A DNA stretch of 11,715 nt from Desulfobacula sp. (GTDB taxonomy: Bacteria; Desulfobacterota; Desulfobacteria; Desulfobacterales; Desulfobacteraceae), in the NCBI GenBank assembly GCA_029940245.1, contig JAOZRF010000046.1:1-11715 (forward strand), given 5' to 3'. A model generated the notes under the pieces. That model did no database searches. It was not told the origin of the DNA and saw only the letters and a list, made by a program, of their open reading frames with translations. Below, piece after piece: positions 1 to 8,787 of this stretch. The number at the start of each line of letters is the position of its first letter. The first letter of the stretch is position 1. The translations under genes were made by a program, and so were the position numbers.

Positions 1-1492
1 CGTCATAGGCTTCAAGGCATTGTTTCAATTTGCCTTCAATTTCATCAGTGATCTCCTCTTTCTCCTTGAGACCTGAAAAAATTTCAGGAAAACGATTTTC
101 AACAAATGGATAAAGGCCCTCTTCATATTTTGCAACAGCATCTTTTGGATATTTATCAATATATCCCTTGGTTCCAGCATAGAGAGCTGTTACCATTTTT
201 TCCATGGGAAGCGGCTTAAACTGTGGTTGTTTTAAAAGTTCAACAAGTCTTTCACCACGGGTCAGCTGTTTTTGTGTTGCTTCATCAAGATCTGAACCAA
301 ATGCTGCAAATGCTTCCAATTCACGGAACTGGGCAAGATCAAGACGCAGAGTTCCTGCAACCTGTTTCATTGCCTTTACCTGAGCTGCACCACCAACACG
401 TGATACTGACAGTCCAACATCAATAGCAGGACGGATACCTGCAAAGAAAAGATCTTTATCAAGAAAAATCTGACCGTCTGTGATGGAGATAACGTTGGTC
501 GGAATAAAAGCAGACACGTCACCTTCCTGGGTTTCAATAATCGGAAGCGCAGTAAGAGACCCTGCACCCTCTGCATCACTGAGTTTTGCAGACCGTTCAA
601 GCAAACGGGAATGATTATAAAAAATATCACCAGGGAAAGCCTCACGTCCTGGTGGACGTCTGAGAAGCAAAGATACCTGACGATAAGCAACTGCCTGCTT
701 TGAAAGATCATCGTAAATAATCAAAGAATGCTCGCCTTTGTCTCTGAAATACTCAGCCATTGCACATCCGGCATAGGGCGCCAGATACTGCATGGCAGCA
801 GATTCAGAAGCTGATGCAACAACCACTGTTGTGTATTCCATGGCACCATGCTCTTCAAGGGCTGCAACAACTTGAGCAACCGTTGATTTTTTCTGACCAC
901 AGGCAACATAGACACATTTTATGTCACTGTCTTTTTGAGCAATGATGGCATCAACGGCGACTGCTGTTTTACCGATCTGACGATCACCAATAATCAGTTC
1001 ACGCTGACCACGGCCTACAGGAGTCATGCCGTCAATCGCTTTTGAACCTGTGTAACAGGGCTCATGAACTGATTTTCTGGCAATAACACCAGGGGCAACT
1101 AATTCCATGTTCATGTAAATTTTTGAATTGATCGGGCCTTTACCGTCAACGGACTCTCCTGTTGTGGTCACAACACGCCCTAAAAGCTCTTCACCAACGG
1201 GAACGGAAGCAATACGGTCAGTACGTTTAACAATGTCACCTTCTTTGATTTCTTTATCATCACCAAGGATGGCAACACCAACGTTATCAGATTCAAGATT
1301 CAATGCAAGTCCCAAGATTCCACCGGGGAATTCAACCAACTCCATGGCTTTAACTTTTTCCAGACCATATACACGGGCAATACCATCACCTGCTGAAAGA
1401 ACAACGCCAGTTTCATTCAGGTCCACCTCTGCATCAAAACCTTTGATCTGGTCTTTTATTATTTGGCTTATTTCTTCTGCTTTAATTTCCAT
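1..1492 (-). CDS. atpA: ATP synthase F1 subunit alpha, 3' end cut by window
   Basis: Alpha subunit of the F1 head of the F-type ATP synthase. It forms the alpha3beta3 hexamer and carries the non-catalytic nucleotide sites. The first 497 codons are in the window, and the family length (about 500-515) suggests only a few C-terminal residues are missing. Visible landmarks are the N-terminal beta-barrel ([19 protein letters not shown] onward), the Walker A loop GDRQIGKT at residues 169-176, the [20 protein letters not shown] stretch, and the [10 protein letters not shown] segment with the inter-subunit arginine at about residue 365. The start is an ATG at 1492 that overlaps the atpH stop (TAATG), with AGGTGA about 10 nt upstream. 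One oddity is Ile173 in the P-loop, where the common sequence has Thr (GDRQTGKT). It is the fourth gene of the operon atpF'-atpF-atpH-atpA; gamma, beta and epsilon would be expected beyond the left edge. Confidence 0.98.
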   Translation of the reverse strand, partial: MEIKAEEISQIIKDQIKGFDAEVDLNETGVVLSAGDGIARVYGLEKVKAMELVEFPGGILGLALNLESDNVGVAILGDDKEIKEGDIVKRTDRIASVPVGEELLGRVVTTTGESVDGKGPINSKIYMNMELVAPGVIARKSVHEPCYTGSKAIDGMTPVGRGQRELIIGDRQIGKTAVAVDAIIAQKDSDIKCVYVACGQKKSTVAQVVAALEEHGAMEYTTVVVASASESAAMQYLAPYAGCAMAEYFRDKGEHSLIIYDDLSKQAVAYRQVSLLLRRPPGREAFPGDIFYNHSRLLERSAKLSDAEGAGSLTALPIIETQEGDVSAFIPTNVISITDGQIFLDKDLFFAGIRPAIDVGLSVSRVGGAAQVKAMKQVAGTLRLDLAQFRELEAFAAFGSDLDEATQKQLTRGERLVELLKQPQFKPLPMEKMVTALYAGTKGYIDKYPKDAVAKYEEGLYPFVENRFPEIFSGLKEKEEITDEIEGKLKQCLEAYD

Positions 1493-2043
1493 TAGACACT
1501 CTCACCTTTTTTTAATGTTTCTCTCATATTAATCAGCTGAGTTTTTACGCTGCCATCCATAACAAGATCACCTATTTTTGTGACCACACCACCAATAAGA
1601 CTTGGATCCTGCTCAACATTCAGAACAATATTTTTCCCGGTCTTTTCCGACAACACTTCCTTAATCTTGTCAACTGCATCAGATGACAACTCCGTTGCAG
1701 AAACGATGCTGGCTTTTACAACACCTTTAAGCTCATCTGCCAGATCTTTATAGTATGAAGCAATTTCTCTTAAAAAACCGATTCGACCTTTATCAAACAA
1801 AAGTGTAAGAAAAGACTTCATAATGGCTGACAAGTCAGTAGCAGCTAAAACCGCCTCCAAAACCTTTTTCCTGTTATTTTTGTTGAACAAAGGATTTGTC
1901 AATGCCCTCTCAAAATCTTCCTGGGTATCAAAAAGCCCGACAACCGACTCAAGCTCTGAATTGTATTCTTCTGCCCGGCCATCTTCCTTTCCGATGAGAA
2001 TCAATGCTTTGGCATAACGCCTGGAAACCGTTAAATTTTTCAT
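1492..2043 (-). CDS. atpH: ATP synthase F1 subunit delta
   Basis: Delta (OSCP-like) subunit of the ATP synthase peripheral stalk, which ties the F1 head to the b/b' stalk. It is 183 residues long, normal for the family (about 175-185). The N-terminal helical domain begins with the typical SRRYAKAL motif at residues 7-14. The C-terminal region has the conserved [14 protein letters not shown] and DGSVKTQL segments at about residues 145-170. The ATG at 2043 overlaps the atpF stop by one base (TAATG) and is preceded by AAGGTGG. Its own TAA overlaps the atpA start in the same way, so translational coupling along the operon is likely. Confidence 0.97.
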   Translation of the reverse strand: MKNLTVSRRYAKALILIGKEDGRAEEYNSELESVVGLFDTQEDFERALTNPLFNKNNRKKVLEAVLAATDLSAIMKSFLTLLFDKGRIGFLREIASYYKDLADELKGVVKASIVSATELSSDAVDKIKEVLSEKTGKNIVLNVEQDPSLIGGVVTKIGDLVMDGSVKTQLINMRETLKKGESV

Positions 2044-2642
2044 TATGCCACCACCTTTTTCAAGTATTCATCCACAAGTCTGTCCTGATCATCGGATGAA
2101 ATGGAGTCTATAATCACTTCTTCTGCTTTTTCCATCGCCATTTCAACAATTTCCTGTCGAAGCTTAGTTTTTGCAGACTTAAATTCCTGTTCGATATTCC
2201 GCTTGGCCATATCTTCAAGTTTTTCAGCCTGTGCAGAAGCTTCAGCAAGAATTCTTGTTCTGGCTTCTTCACCCTGTTTAATATACTCTTTAACAATCTG
2301 TTTAGATTCCTGATCAAGATTTTTAAACTTGGTTTGATATTCGGCAAGTTTTTTCTGGGCATCTGCTTTTTTTTGTTCAAGTTCCTTGATCTCACCTTCT
2401 ATGCTTTTTGCACGGGATGAAAAAAAATTAGAAACAGGTTTTTTTGCAAGGAAAAACCCAACAACAACCAGAATACCAAAATTCAATACTTTCCAGGTAT
2501 CTATTTTAAGCCAGGCATTGTGTACACCTCCATGACCATCCCCACCAGAAGATGCCCACACCACACCACACATTACCGCTACAAAAGTTGTCACAAGGGA
2601 AACAATTTGTAACAGTTCTTTGTTCACACCGCATTTTTTCAT
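2043..2642 (-). CDS. atpF: ATP synthase Fo subunit b
   Basis: Membrane-anchored b subunit of the peripheral stalk. From the ATG at 2642 it is 199 residues. I prefer this start to the in-frame TTG at 2648 because the ATG overlaps the atpF' stop (TGATG) and has a strong AGGGAGGG at 2650-2657, 7 nt upstream. Two hydrophobic segments are visible: residues about 10-28, followed by a VWAS-S signal-peptidase-like site and a Gly/His-rich linker, and residues about 50-66, which should be the stalk anchor. From about residue 75 to the end it is a long charged helix rich in K, E, Q and A that should pair with b' as a right-handed coiled coil. The extra N-terminal hydrophobic segment is absent from E. 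coli b (156 residues) and may be a cleaved signal peptide. Confidence 0.95.
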   Translation of the reverse strand: MKKCGVNKELLQIVSLVTTFVAVMCGVVWASSGGDGHGGVHNAWLKIDTWKVLNFGILVVVGFFLAKKPVSNFFSSRAKSIEGEIKELEQKKADAQKKLAEYQTKFKNLDQESKQIVKEYIKQGEEARTRILAEASAQAEKLEDMAKRNIEQEFKSAKTKLRQEIVEMAMEKAEEVIIDSISSDDQDRLVDEYLKKVVA

Positions 2643-3073
2643 CAGCAAGCCCTCCCTAAAATCTTTTCACCGATGGCTTTAGCATATACTTCAACCTCGC
2701 CTTCCAATGCTTTTCGGGCCTGCTCAGTCTCCTCAGTAACCTGCTTTTTAATATCAACAAGATTTTTCTGTGCTTGCTTGTTAATCCTGTCGATTATTTC
2801 CTTCTCTTCTTTTGATGCTTCTTCTATAAAAGCTTCTTTTTCTTTCAAGCCTTTAGATCTGGCTTGTTTTAAACCATCCTTGTAAGCATCTTCCCCGGCA
2901 ACAAGATCGCTTGCGGCTTTTTGAGCCCCATTTTGCATACCTTCAATCTTTGCCTTTCGTTCAAGAAGAACATTACGGATTGGTTTGTACAGAACCAGAT
3001 TAAGCACAAAAAGCAGAATTAGGAAATTGATCATCTGATATACCAAAGATATATCAGGAATCACAGTTATCAT
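2642..3073 (-). CDS. atpF': ATP synthase Fo subunit b' (second b-type subunit)
   Basis: Second, divergent b-type peripheral-stalk subunit, 143 residues, and the first gene of the operon. It has one N-terminal membrane segment at about residues 9-28 (QMINFLILLFVLNLVLY), then KPIRNVLLERKAKIEGM, the typical b/b' membrane-exit motif, and a long amphipathic Lys/Glu/Ala-rich helix to the C-terminus. The ATG at 3073 has a strong GGAGGGG 4 nt upstream. The stop TGA overlaps the next ATG. Having b' beside b implies a heterodimeric stalk, as in photosynthetic bacteria and many Desulfobacterota. Which of the two is called b or b' is partly convention; gene order and shorter length favour b' here. Confidence 0.93.
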   Translation of the reverse strand: MITVIPDISLVYQMINFLILLFVLNLVLYKPIRNVLLERKAKIEGMQNGAQKAASDLVAGEDAYKDGLKQARSKGLKEKEAFIEEASKEEKEIIDRINKQAQKNLVDIKKQVTEETEQARKALEGEVEVYAKAIGEKILGRAC

Positions 3074-3095
3074 AAATCCCCTCCGCCAGTTAATA

Positions 3096-3125
3096 ATTAT
3101 AAAAAATTCAACTGCTTATATCCAA
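3096..3125 (-). promoter_or_regulatory. Candidate proximal sigma70-type promoter for atp operon
   Basis: A perfect TATAAT reads on the minus strand at 3101-3096, with a weak -35-like TTGGAT 18 nt upstream at 3125-3120. Initiation near 3089 would give a short leader that still contains the GGAGGGG site of atpF'. In this arrangement the palindrome at 3128-3151 would lie just upstream of the -35 box, a usual place for a regulator site. Confidence 0.35.
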
Positions 3126-3127
3126 CT

Positions 3128-3151
3128 GACTGTTTTTACACAAAAACAGTC
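3128..3151. repeat. Perfect 10-bp inverted repeat upstream of the atp operon
   Basis: The arms GACTGTTTTT and AAAAACAGTC are exact reverse complements separated by the 4-nt loop ACAC. There is no T-run on either side, so it does not look like an intrinsic terminator for either strand. It starts 55 nt upstream of the atpF' ATG, so it may be an operator for a dimeric regulator or an RNA hairpin in the atp leader. Confidence 0.7.
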
Positions 3152-3174
3152 TAAATTCCAATTAAATCGAGAAT

Positions 3175-3203
3175 TGAGTAACATCCGGGCAATAATTTGT
3201 CAA
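3175..3203 (-). promoter_or_regulatory. Candidate distal sigma70-type promoter for atp operon
   Basis: A consensus TTGACA reads on the minus strand at 3203-3198. After a 17-nt spacer comes TACTCA at 3180-3175, which is a weak -10 box. Initiation would be near 3168, putting the palindrome at 3128-3151 inside a leader of roughly 95 nt ahead of atpF'. The -35 match is exact but the -10 is poor, so this is only a candidate. Confidence 0.35.
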
Positions 3204-3297
3204 CATTGAAAAACAAAATATTTCAGACTTTGGGAAATAATTTTTTAAAAATCTTTTAAAAAAACTAAACTTTGATGACTTACGATAATTCAAAATT

Positions 3298-4398
3298 TTA
3301 TGAAAAATTACGCATACTGATATTTAAAAGAATACCAAAACCCACCATATTGGTGATCATTGAAGATCCGCCATAGGATACCAGGGGTAAAGGCACACCA
3401 ACAACCGGCATAAGCCCCATGACCATGCCGATATTGATAAATATCTGCCAGAAAATCATGGTTGTGATACCAAAGGCAAGAATGGAACCAAACATATTAC
3501 GACAATTATAGGCGATATTTAATCCCCAGAGTAAAAAAATAAAATAAACCAATAGAAGGATACTAGACCCCATAAGTCCCCATTCTTCCGCAAGGACGGA
3601 TAAGATAAAATCAGTATGATGTTCCGGTAAAAAAGATAATGCATTCTGAGTTCCTTTTAAAAAACCCTTACCTGTCAACATCCCCGATCCAATAGCTATT
3701 TTTGATTGAATAATATGGTACCCTGCCCCGAGTGGATCCCGGTCAGGATCTAAAAAAGTCAATATCCTTGATTTTTGATATGTTTTTAATCCAGACCAGA
3801 GCAAGGGCGCTGTAACAAGACAAATACCTGATATTATATACAATACTTTTCGCTCTACCTTGACAAACAGTGTAATTGATCCGGCAATTAAAAGTAAGAG
3901 CAAACCAGTTCCAAGATCTGGCTGATTTACAATTAAAACAAATGGGATTGCACATAATATTGCCGGTTTGATCAATTTTCTAAAATTGAGTCCGGTTTGA
4001 GAAATTGAAGTTGAATAAACAGATGCCAGACTTATAATCAATGCAATTTTCATCAATTCAGAGGGCTGAATCCTGACAAAACCAATAAGAAGCCATCTCC
4101 GTGACCCACCGCCAAGCTGCCCGAAAATAAGAACACTGATCAAGAGTCCTACACAAAATGCATAAATAAATAAATTTATTTTGTCCAGATCTCTAAAATC
4201 AATCATCAAAATGATCATCATTACTATAAAGCCGGCCCCCATCCAGATCATCTGTTTTTTAAAAAGAACGTGGACCGAAATAGTCTCATTCCCAGCGGTC
4301 AGGGCGCTGTATAAAATGCCAAGGCCGATCGTTCCGATTAGAAAAATTAAAGCCATAAAGCCCCAGTCAAAATTTTTTATTAACCGCCTGTCAAACAT
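3298..4398 (-). CDS. rodA: Rod-shape SEDS peptidoglycan glycosyltransferase RodA
   Basis: SEDS-family inner-membrane enzyme that polymerises lipid II into glycan strands for lateral wall growth, working as a pair with PBP2. It is 366 residues (E. coli RodA 370) with about ten hydrophobic membrane segments from residue 14 on. SEDS landmarks are GGGSRRWL and RIQPSELMK at residues 96-117, NQPDLGTGL at 158-166, LPEHHTDFILSVLAEEWG at 257-274 with the presumed catalytic Asp263, and PVVGVPLPLVSYGGSS at 331-346. PVVGVPLPLVSYGG favours RodA over FtsW, as does position directly after the PBP2 gene. The ATG at 4398 lies 3 nt after the mrdA stop, and its GGAG site is inside the last mrdA codons, so the two partners are probably translationally coupled. 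Confidence 0.97.
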   Translation of the reverse strand: MFDRRLIKNFDWGFMALIFLIGTIGLGILYSALTAGNETISVHVLFKKQMIWMGAGFIVMMIILMIDFRDLDKINLFIYAFCVGLLISVLIFGQLGGGSRRWLLIGFVRIQPSELMKIALIISLASVYSTSISQTGLNFRKLIKPAILCAIPFVLIVNQPDLGTGLLLLLIAGSITLFVKVERKVLYIISGICLVTAPLLWSGLKTYQKSRILTFLDPDRDPLGAGYHIIQSKIAIGSGMLTGKGFLKGTQNALSFLPEHHTDFILSVLAEEWGLMGSSILLLVYFIFLLWGLNIAYNCRNMFGSILAFGITTMIFWQIFINIGMVMGLMPVVGVPLPLVSYGGSSMITNMVGFGILLNISMRNFS

Positions 4399-4401
4399 GT
4401 G

Positions 4402-6246
4402 CTACTCCGGTAATATTTTTTTTATTAAAGGTAGTTGAATATATTGTTCGATCAAAGCGCGGGCTATGGGGGCAGCCGTGCTTGATCCATGCTCTCCATG
4501 TTCAACCAGAACAGATATGGCAATAACAGGATTTTTTGCCGGGGCATAGCAGACAAACCAGGCATGATCCCTTAAAGAATACTTCAAGTCTTTGAGTTCT
4601 CTTTTATCATCTTTTTTAATACCATAAACTTGAGCAGTCCCGGTTTTACCAGCTATTTCAATATTTTTCAGTCTAATTCTTCTTGCTGTCCCCCGCCCAC
4701 CTTGAACAGCTTTCAAAAGCCCATTTCTTACTATATCCAATGTCTCTTTGCTTGCCGGCAGACCACCCGTAATTTCAGGTTCATTTTTTTTTATCACAAG
4801 GCCATGACCATCTTTAATTGTTTTAACAATTCGGGGTCTGTACAAGGTACCACCATTACCAACAGCAGCAATCAAAACGGCCATTTGAAGAGGTGTCACT
4901 AAATTATAGCCCTGCCCTATTGCAATAGAAAGAGTTTCACCTCTTTGCCAGGATTCCCTGTATCGTTTTTTTTTCCATGCCGAAGTTGGAATCAGACCAT
5001 TTTTTTCATTTTCAAGCACAATACCTGTCTTTTTACCCAGCCCGCACCCGGTTGCATACTGCGCCAATTTATCCACACCAACTTTAATTCCTGCCTGATA
5101 AAAAAAAACATCACAGGATTGCTCAATCGCTTGAATCACACTTATGTTACCGTGACCATGTTTATTCCAGCAACGATAAATTCTATTACCATAGTCTAAA
5201 AATCCAGGACAATATGCAGTGGTATTTATATTGATATGTTTTTCTTCAAGTGCAGCCATGGCAGTAATGATTTTATAGGTGGAAGCCGGTGGATATTCTG
5301 CCTGAATGGCCTTATTTATCATTGGTTTTCCTGGATCAAAAAGCAATGCCTCCCATTTTTTTTGGCTGATACCACCAATGAAATCATTTTGATCAAAACT
5401 GGGATTACTTGCCAGCACAAGGATATCTCCATTCTCAGGATCAATGGCAACCACGGCTCCGGCTTTATCTTCAAGCAATTTTTCAGCTGTCTGCTGTAAA
5501 TCAAGATCCAGGGTAAGATTCAAGTCGAATCCTGCAACAGGATCAATAGTTCTCAAAATCTTAATTATTCTGCCACTGGAATCGACTTCTACTTGTCTTC
5601 CGCCCCGTTTTCCCTGTAGATAGGTTTCAAATTGTTTTTCAATCCCATATCTGCCAATTGAGTCTCCTGACTTGACATTTGGATATTTCTCAGTTTTCAG
5701 TTCTTTACTGTTTATTTGTCCCAGATAGCCTAAAAGATGGGCAGCTGTTTTTTTATAAATATAATATCGTGTAGGTTCTATATCGATATGAATCCCGGGA
5801 AGATCAAATTTATGTGCCTCAACAATGGCTAACTGATCTCTTGAGATATCATTTTTTAATGTTATAGGATTATAAACCGCACCATTTCCAGCCTGTTCAA
5901 TACTTTCCATAAGTTCTTGAAAAGGCACGGCAATGAATTGCCCAAGTTTTTTAATAGTTGCTTTAACCTCGCCTGCATCCTCAAGCACTATTTTAAGATT
6001 AAAAGAAGGTCTGTTATCCACCAGTAATTTTTTATTTCTGTCAAAAATTAAACCACGAGATGATTTAATACTCTTGAGTCGTACTGCATTTTTCTTAGAT
6101 AAATCCCTGTATTCTTCACCCCTGATAATTTGAAGATATGCCAACCTGAAAAACAAAAGTATAAATACAAACAATATACATACACTTGCACCGATAAATC
6201 TTTGTTTTTTCCAGTCCCTGTCCTGTTTTTTACTGAACTCGGTCAA
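4402..6246 (-). CDS. mrdA: Penicillin-binding protein 2, elongasome transpeptidase
   Basis: Class B PBP that cross-links lateral-wall peptidoglycan with RodA. From the TTG start at 6246 it is 614 residues, a normal length. It has a short cytoplasmic tail, one membrane anchor (residues about 18-36), a pedestal domain with SSRGLIFDRN at 62-71, and a C-terminal transpeptidase domain. The active-site motifs are S322-T-Y-K325, S377-C-D379 and K534-T-G536, all intact. A CPG...YRCW...GHG...SCD cluster (Cys346, Cys359, His365, Cys378) resembles the zinc site described in other PBP2s. I chose the TTG because GAGGA at 6256-6252 sits 5 nt upstream and it gives a usual N-terminus. An in-frame ATG at 6321 would add 25 residues inside mreD and is less likely. 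The gene overlaps mreD by 17 nt. Confidence 0.95.
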   Translation of the reverse strand: MTEFSKKQDRDWKKQRFIGASVCILFVFILLFFRLAYLQIIRGEEYRDLSKKNAVRLKSIKSSRGLIFDRNKKLLVDNRPSFNLKIVLEDAGEVKATIKKLGQFIAVPFQELMESIEQAGNGAVYNPITLKNDISRDQLAIVEAHKFDLPGIHIDIEPTRYYIYKKTAAHLLGYLGQINSKELKTEKYPNVKSGDSIGRYGIEKQFETYLQGKRGGRQVEVDSSGRIIKILRTIDPVAGFDLNLTLDLDLQQTAEKLLEDKAGAVVAIDPENGDILVLASNPSFDQNDFIGGISQKKWEALLFDPGKPMINKAIQAEYPPASTYKIITAMAALEEKHININTTAYCPGFLDYGNRIYRCWNKHGHGNISVIQAIEQSCDVFFYQAGIKVGVDKLAQYATGCGLGKKTGIVLENEKNGLIPTSAWKKKRYRESWQRGETLSIAIGQGYNLVTPLQMAVLIAAVGNGGTLYRPRIVKTIKDGHGLVIKKNEPEITGGLPASKETLDIVRNGLLKAVQGGRGTARRIRLKNIEIAGKTGTAQVYGIKKDDKRELKDLKYSLRDHAWFVCYAPAKNPVIAISVLVEHGEHGSSTAAPIARALIEQYIQLPLIKKILPE

Positions 6247-6778
6247 TTCTGTCCTCAGTATTTTCAAACACGCTGTTTTGCAAAAATTTTGTTTTAAGTA
6301 TCCAGTTCTTCCAGAAAACATTTATAAGCCAGATACCAGGCGGGATCAAAATAACTCCCCAAAAGACCTGCATCATCAAAAGACCGAAATTAAATTCCAA
6401 TATGGAGTTGACACCTTGACGAATAAAAACTGAAAATAATAAAAATCCATGCTGAATGGATATAGACACAATACTTATGATAAAAATAAAAATAATACTT
6501 CGTTGAAAAAGCGATTGTTTGACTATTTGAACAATAATATAAATCCACAAATATGAAAAAATATAATACCAGAATGGAACGCCTGAAATACTGTCCATGA
6601 CACATCCAATAATAATAATGGCCAAAACCATTGAATAATGGGATGAAATAAAGCTTAAAAAAATGATCTCAATGATCAGCAGATCAAAACACTGATCAAA
6701 CCAGGAAAACGATGGTAGAATAATCGTTTGGATAACGATTAAAAATAAAGTGAGGACAATCAAAAAAACTGCTTTCAT
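6230..6778 (-). CDS. mreD: Rod shape-determining membrane protein MreD
   Basis: Small integral membrane component of the elongasome that associates with MreC and RodA/PBP2. It is 182 residues (E. coli 162) and almost wholly hydrophobic, with about five or six predicted membrane segments: residues about 4-20, 32-44, 50-62, 69-88, 93-115 and 135-155. MreD proteins share little sequence. The call rests on MKAVFLIVLTLFLIVIQT at the start, the GCVMDSISGVPFW stretch typical of the family, and position between mreC and mrdA. The ATG at 6778 overlaps the mreC stop (TAATG). The charged C-terminal tail (FENTEDRIDRVQ) overlaps the start of mrdA. The GGATC upstream is a weak Shine-Dalgarno, so coupling to mreC is likely. 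Confidence 0.93.
   Translation of the reverse strand: MKAVFLIVLTLFLIVIQTIILPSFSWFDQCFDLLIIEIIFLSFISSHYSMVLAIIIIGCVMDSISGVPFWYYIFSYLWIYIIVQIVKQSLFQRSIIFIFIISIVSISIQHGFLLFSVFIRQGVNSILEFNFGLLMMQVFWGVILIPPGIWLINVFWKNWILKTKFLQNSVFENTEDRIDRVQ
6246..6256 (-). promoter_or_regulatory. Ribosome binding site deciding a TTG start for mrdA
   Basis: GAGGA at 6256-6252 followed by a 5-nt spacer and TTG at 6246-6244, all inside the last codons of mreD. No ATG or GTG with a comparable site lies near the expected PBP2 N-terminus. The TTG start is therefore inferred from spacing and from family length. Confidence 0.6.
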
Positions 6779-7614
6779 TATTGATCCGTTTCAAAACTAC
6801 TCATCTGTATATCTTTCAATACAAGAACTTCTTCTATTTTATTAAAATCAACGCTGGTCTCCAGAGTAATATCCTGGAAAAGTTGAGAATGAATCTTTGT
6901 CACTTTTAAAACTCTGCCGATTTTCATCCCCTTGGGAAACACTTGATCCAAACCGGATGAAACAATTATTTCACCCTCTTTTACATCCTCTTTTCTTAAA
7001 GTATACACAAAGGAACAATTATCCTCATTGTTTCCTTTTACAATTCCGCGGACACGGGAATTCTGTACAAGAGCATCAACAGCAGAGTTTCTATCCGTAA
7101 TCAAAAGAACCCTGGAATAATTTCCCGCAACTTTGATTATTTGACCGACGATCCCCTCGGGAACAAACACAGGACTTCCTTTGACCAGACCGTCTTTTGT
7201 GCCTTTATCTATCATAATGGTTTTAAACCATGGGGAAGGATCCCTTGCAACAATTTTAGCTGTCATATATGTGTCCGGCATTGTACTTGTAAAATTAAGA
7301 AATTTCCTGAGCCGGATATTTTCAAGTTCCAGTTCCTCATAATGATTTTTATTTTCTATTGCTTTTCCAAGTTGTTTTTTCAATTCAATATTTTCTTTAA
7401 CAGCAAGTACTGTCATAAAATAAGTGCCCCAGATATTTTGAATCGAATGTATGGTTTTAGCAACAGACATCTGAAAAGGAGAGGTAATGGAAATAAATAA
7501 TCGTTCAATACCGTTGGTCGGCAAAAAATCTCTGTTGCTCATGGTCATTGCGGTAAAATTAATGGCAATAAAAAGAGCAAGCCCAACAAAAATAATCAGT
7601 TTTTGTGAAAACAT
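6778..7614 (-). CDS. mreC: Rod shape-determining protein MreC
   Basis: Bitopic scaffold of the elongasome. Its periplasmic domain contacts PBP2 and is thought to switch the PBP2-RodA pair on. It is 278 residues, with a membrane segment at about 5-24, an alpha-helical coiled-coil stretch at about 70-106 (KENIELKKQLGKAIENKN, then EELELENIRLRKFL), and a beta-rich domain from about 115 to 268. The conserved stretches are ARDPSPWFKTIMIDKGTKDG at 123-142, PEGIVGQII at 152-160, LLITDRNSAVDA at 170-181 and SSGLDQVFPKGMKIGRV at 219-235. The ATG at 7614 lies 4 nt after the mreB stop and has no clear Shine-Dalgarno, suggesting translation coupled to mreB. Confidence 0.96.
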   Translation of the reverse strand: MFSQKLIIFVGLALFIAINFTAMTMSNRDFLPTNGIERLFISITSPFQMSVAKTIHSIQNIWGTYFMTVLAVKENIELKKQLGKAIENKNHYEELELENIRLRKFLNFTSTMPDTYMTAKIVARDPSPWFKTIMIDKGTKDGLVKGSPVFVPEGIVGQIIKVAGNYSRVLLITDRNSAVDALVQNSRVRGIVKGNNEDNCSFVYTLRKEDVKEGEIIVSSGLDQVFPKGMKIGRVLKVTKIHSQLFQDITLETSVDFNKIEEVLVLKDIQMSSFETDQ

Positions 7615-7618
7615 TAAA

Positions 7619-8787
<1,169 letters not shown>

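Larger units (their letters stand above)
3074..3297. other. Intergenic region between rodA and the atp operon
   Basis: This is a 224-nt AT-rich gap with no credible ORF. It should hold the end of the mre-rodA transcript and the promoter of the atp operon. I see a perfect palindrome at 3128-3151 and two candidate promoters, listed separately. No GC-rich stem followed by a T-run is visible after the rodA stop on the minus strand, so there is no recognisable intrinsic terminator for the rod-shape operon. Long A/T runs fill 3235-3265. Confidence 0.8.

Noticed and set aside
376..915. Minus-strand open frames of 111 and 64 codons within the atpA region
   Set aside because: They are out of frame with atpA, whose reading frame is continuous from 1492 to the window edge and matches the alpha-subunit family throughout.
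1128..1532. A 134-codon open frame on the plus strand opposite atpA/atpH
   Set aside because: It lies antisense to well-conserved atpA codons and has a Ser/Pro/Thr-rich composition typical of shadow frames.
3128..3151. The palindrome as an intrinsic terminator for rodA
   Set aside because: The stem is AT-rich and neither strand has a T-run after it; it also lies about 150 nt beyond the rodA stop.
4402..6321. ATG at 6321 as the start of PBP2
   Set aside because: It would place 25 extra residues inside mreD with no family counterpart, while a TTG at 6246 has a well-spaced GAGGA and gives the usual PBP2 N-terminus.
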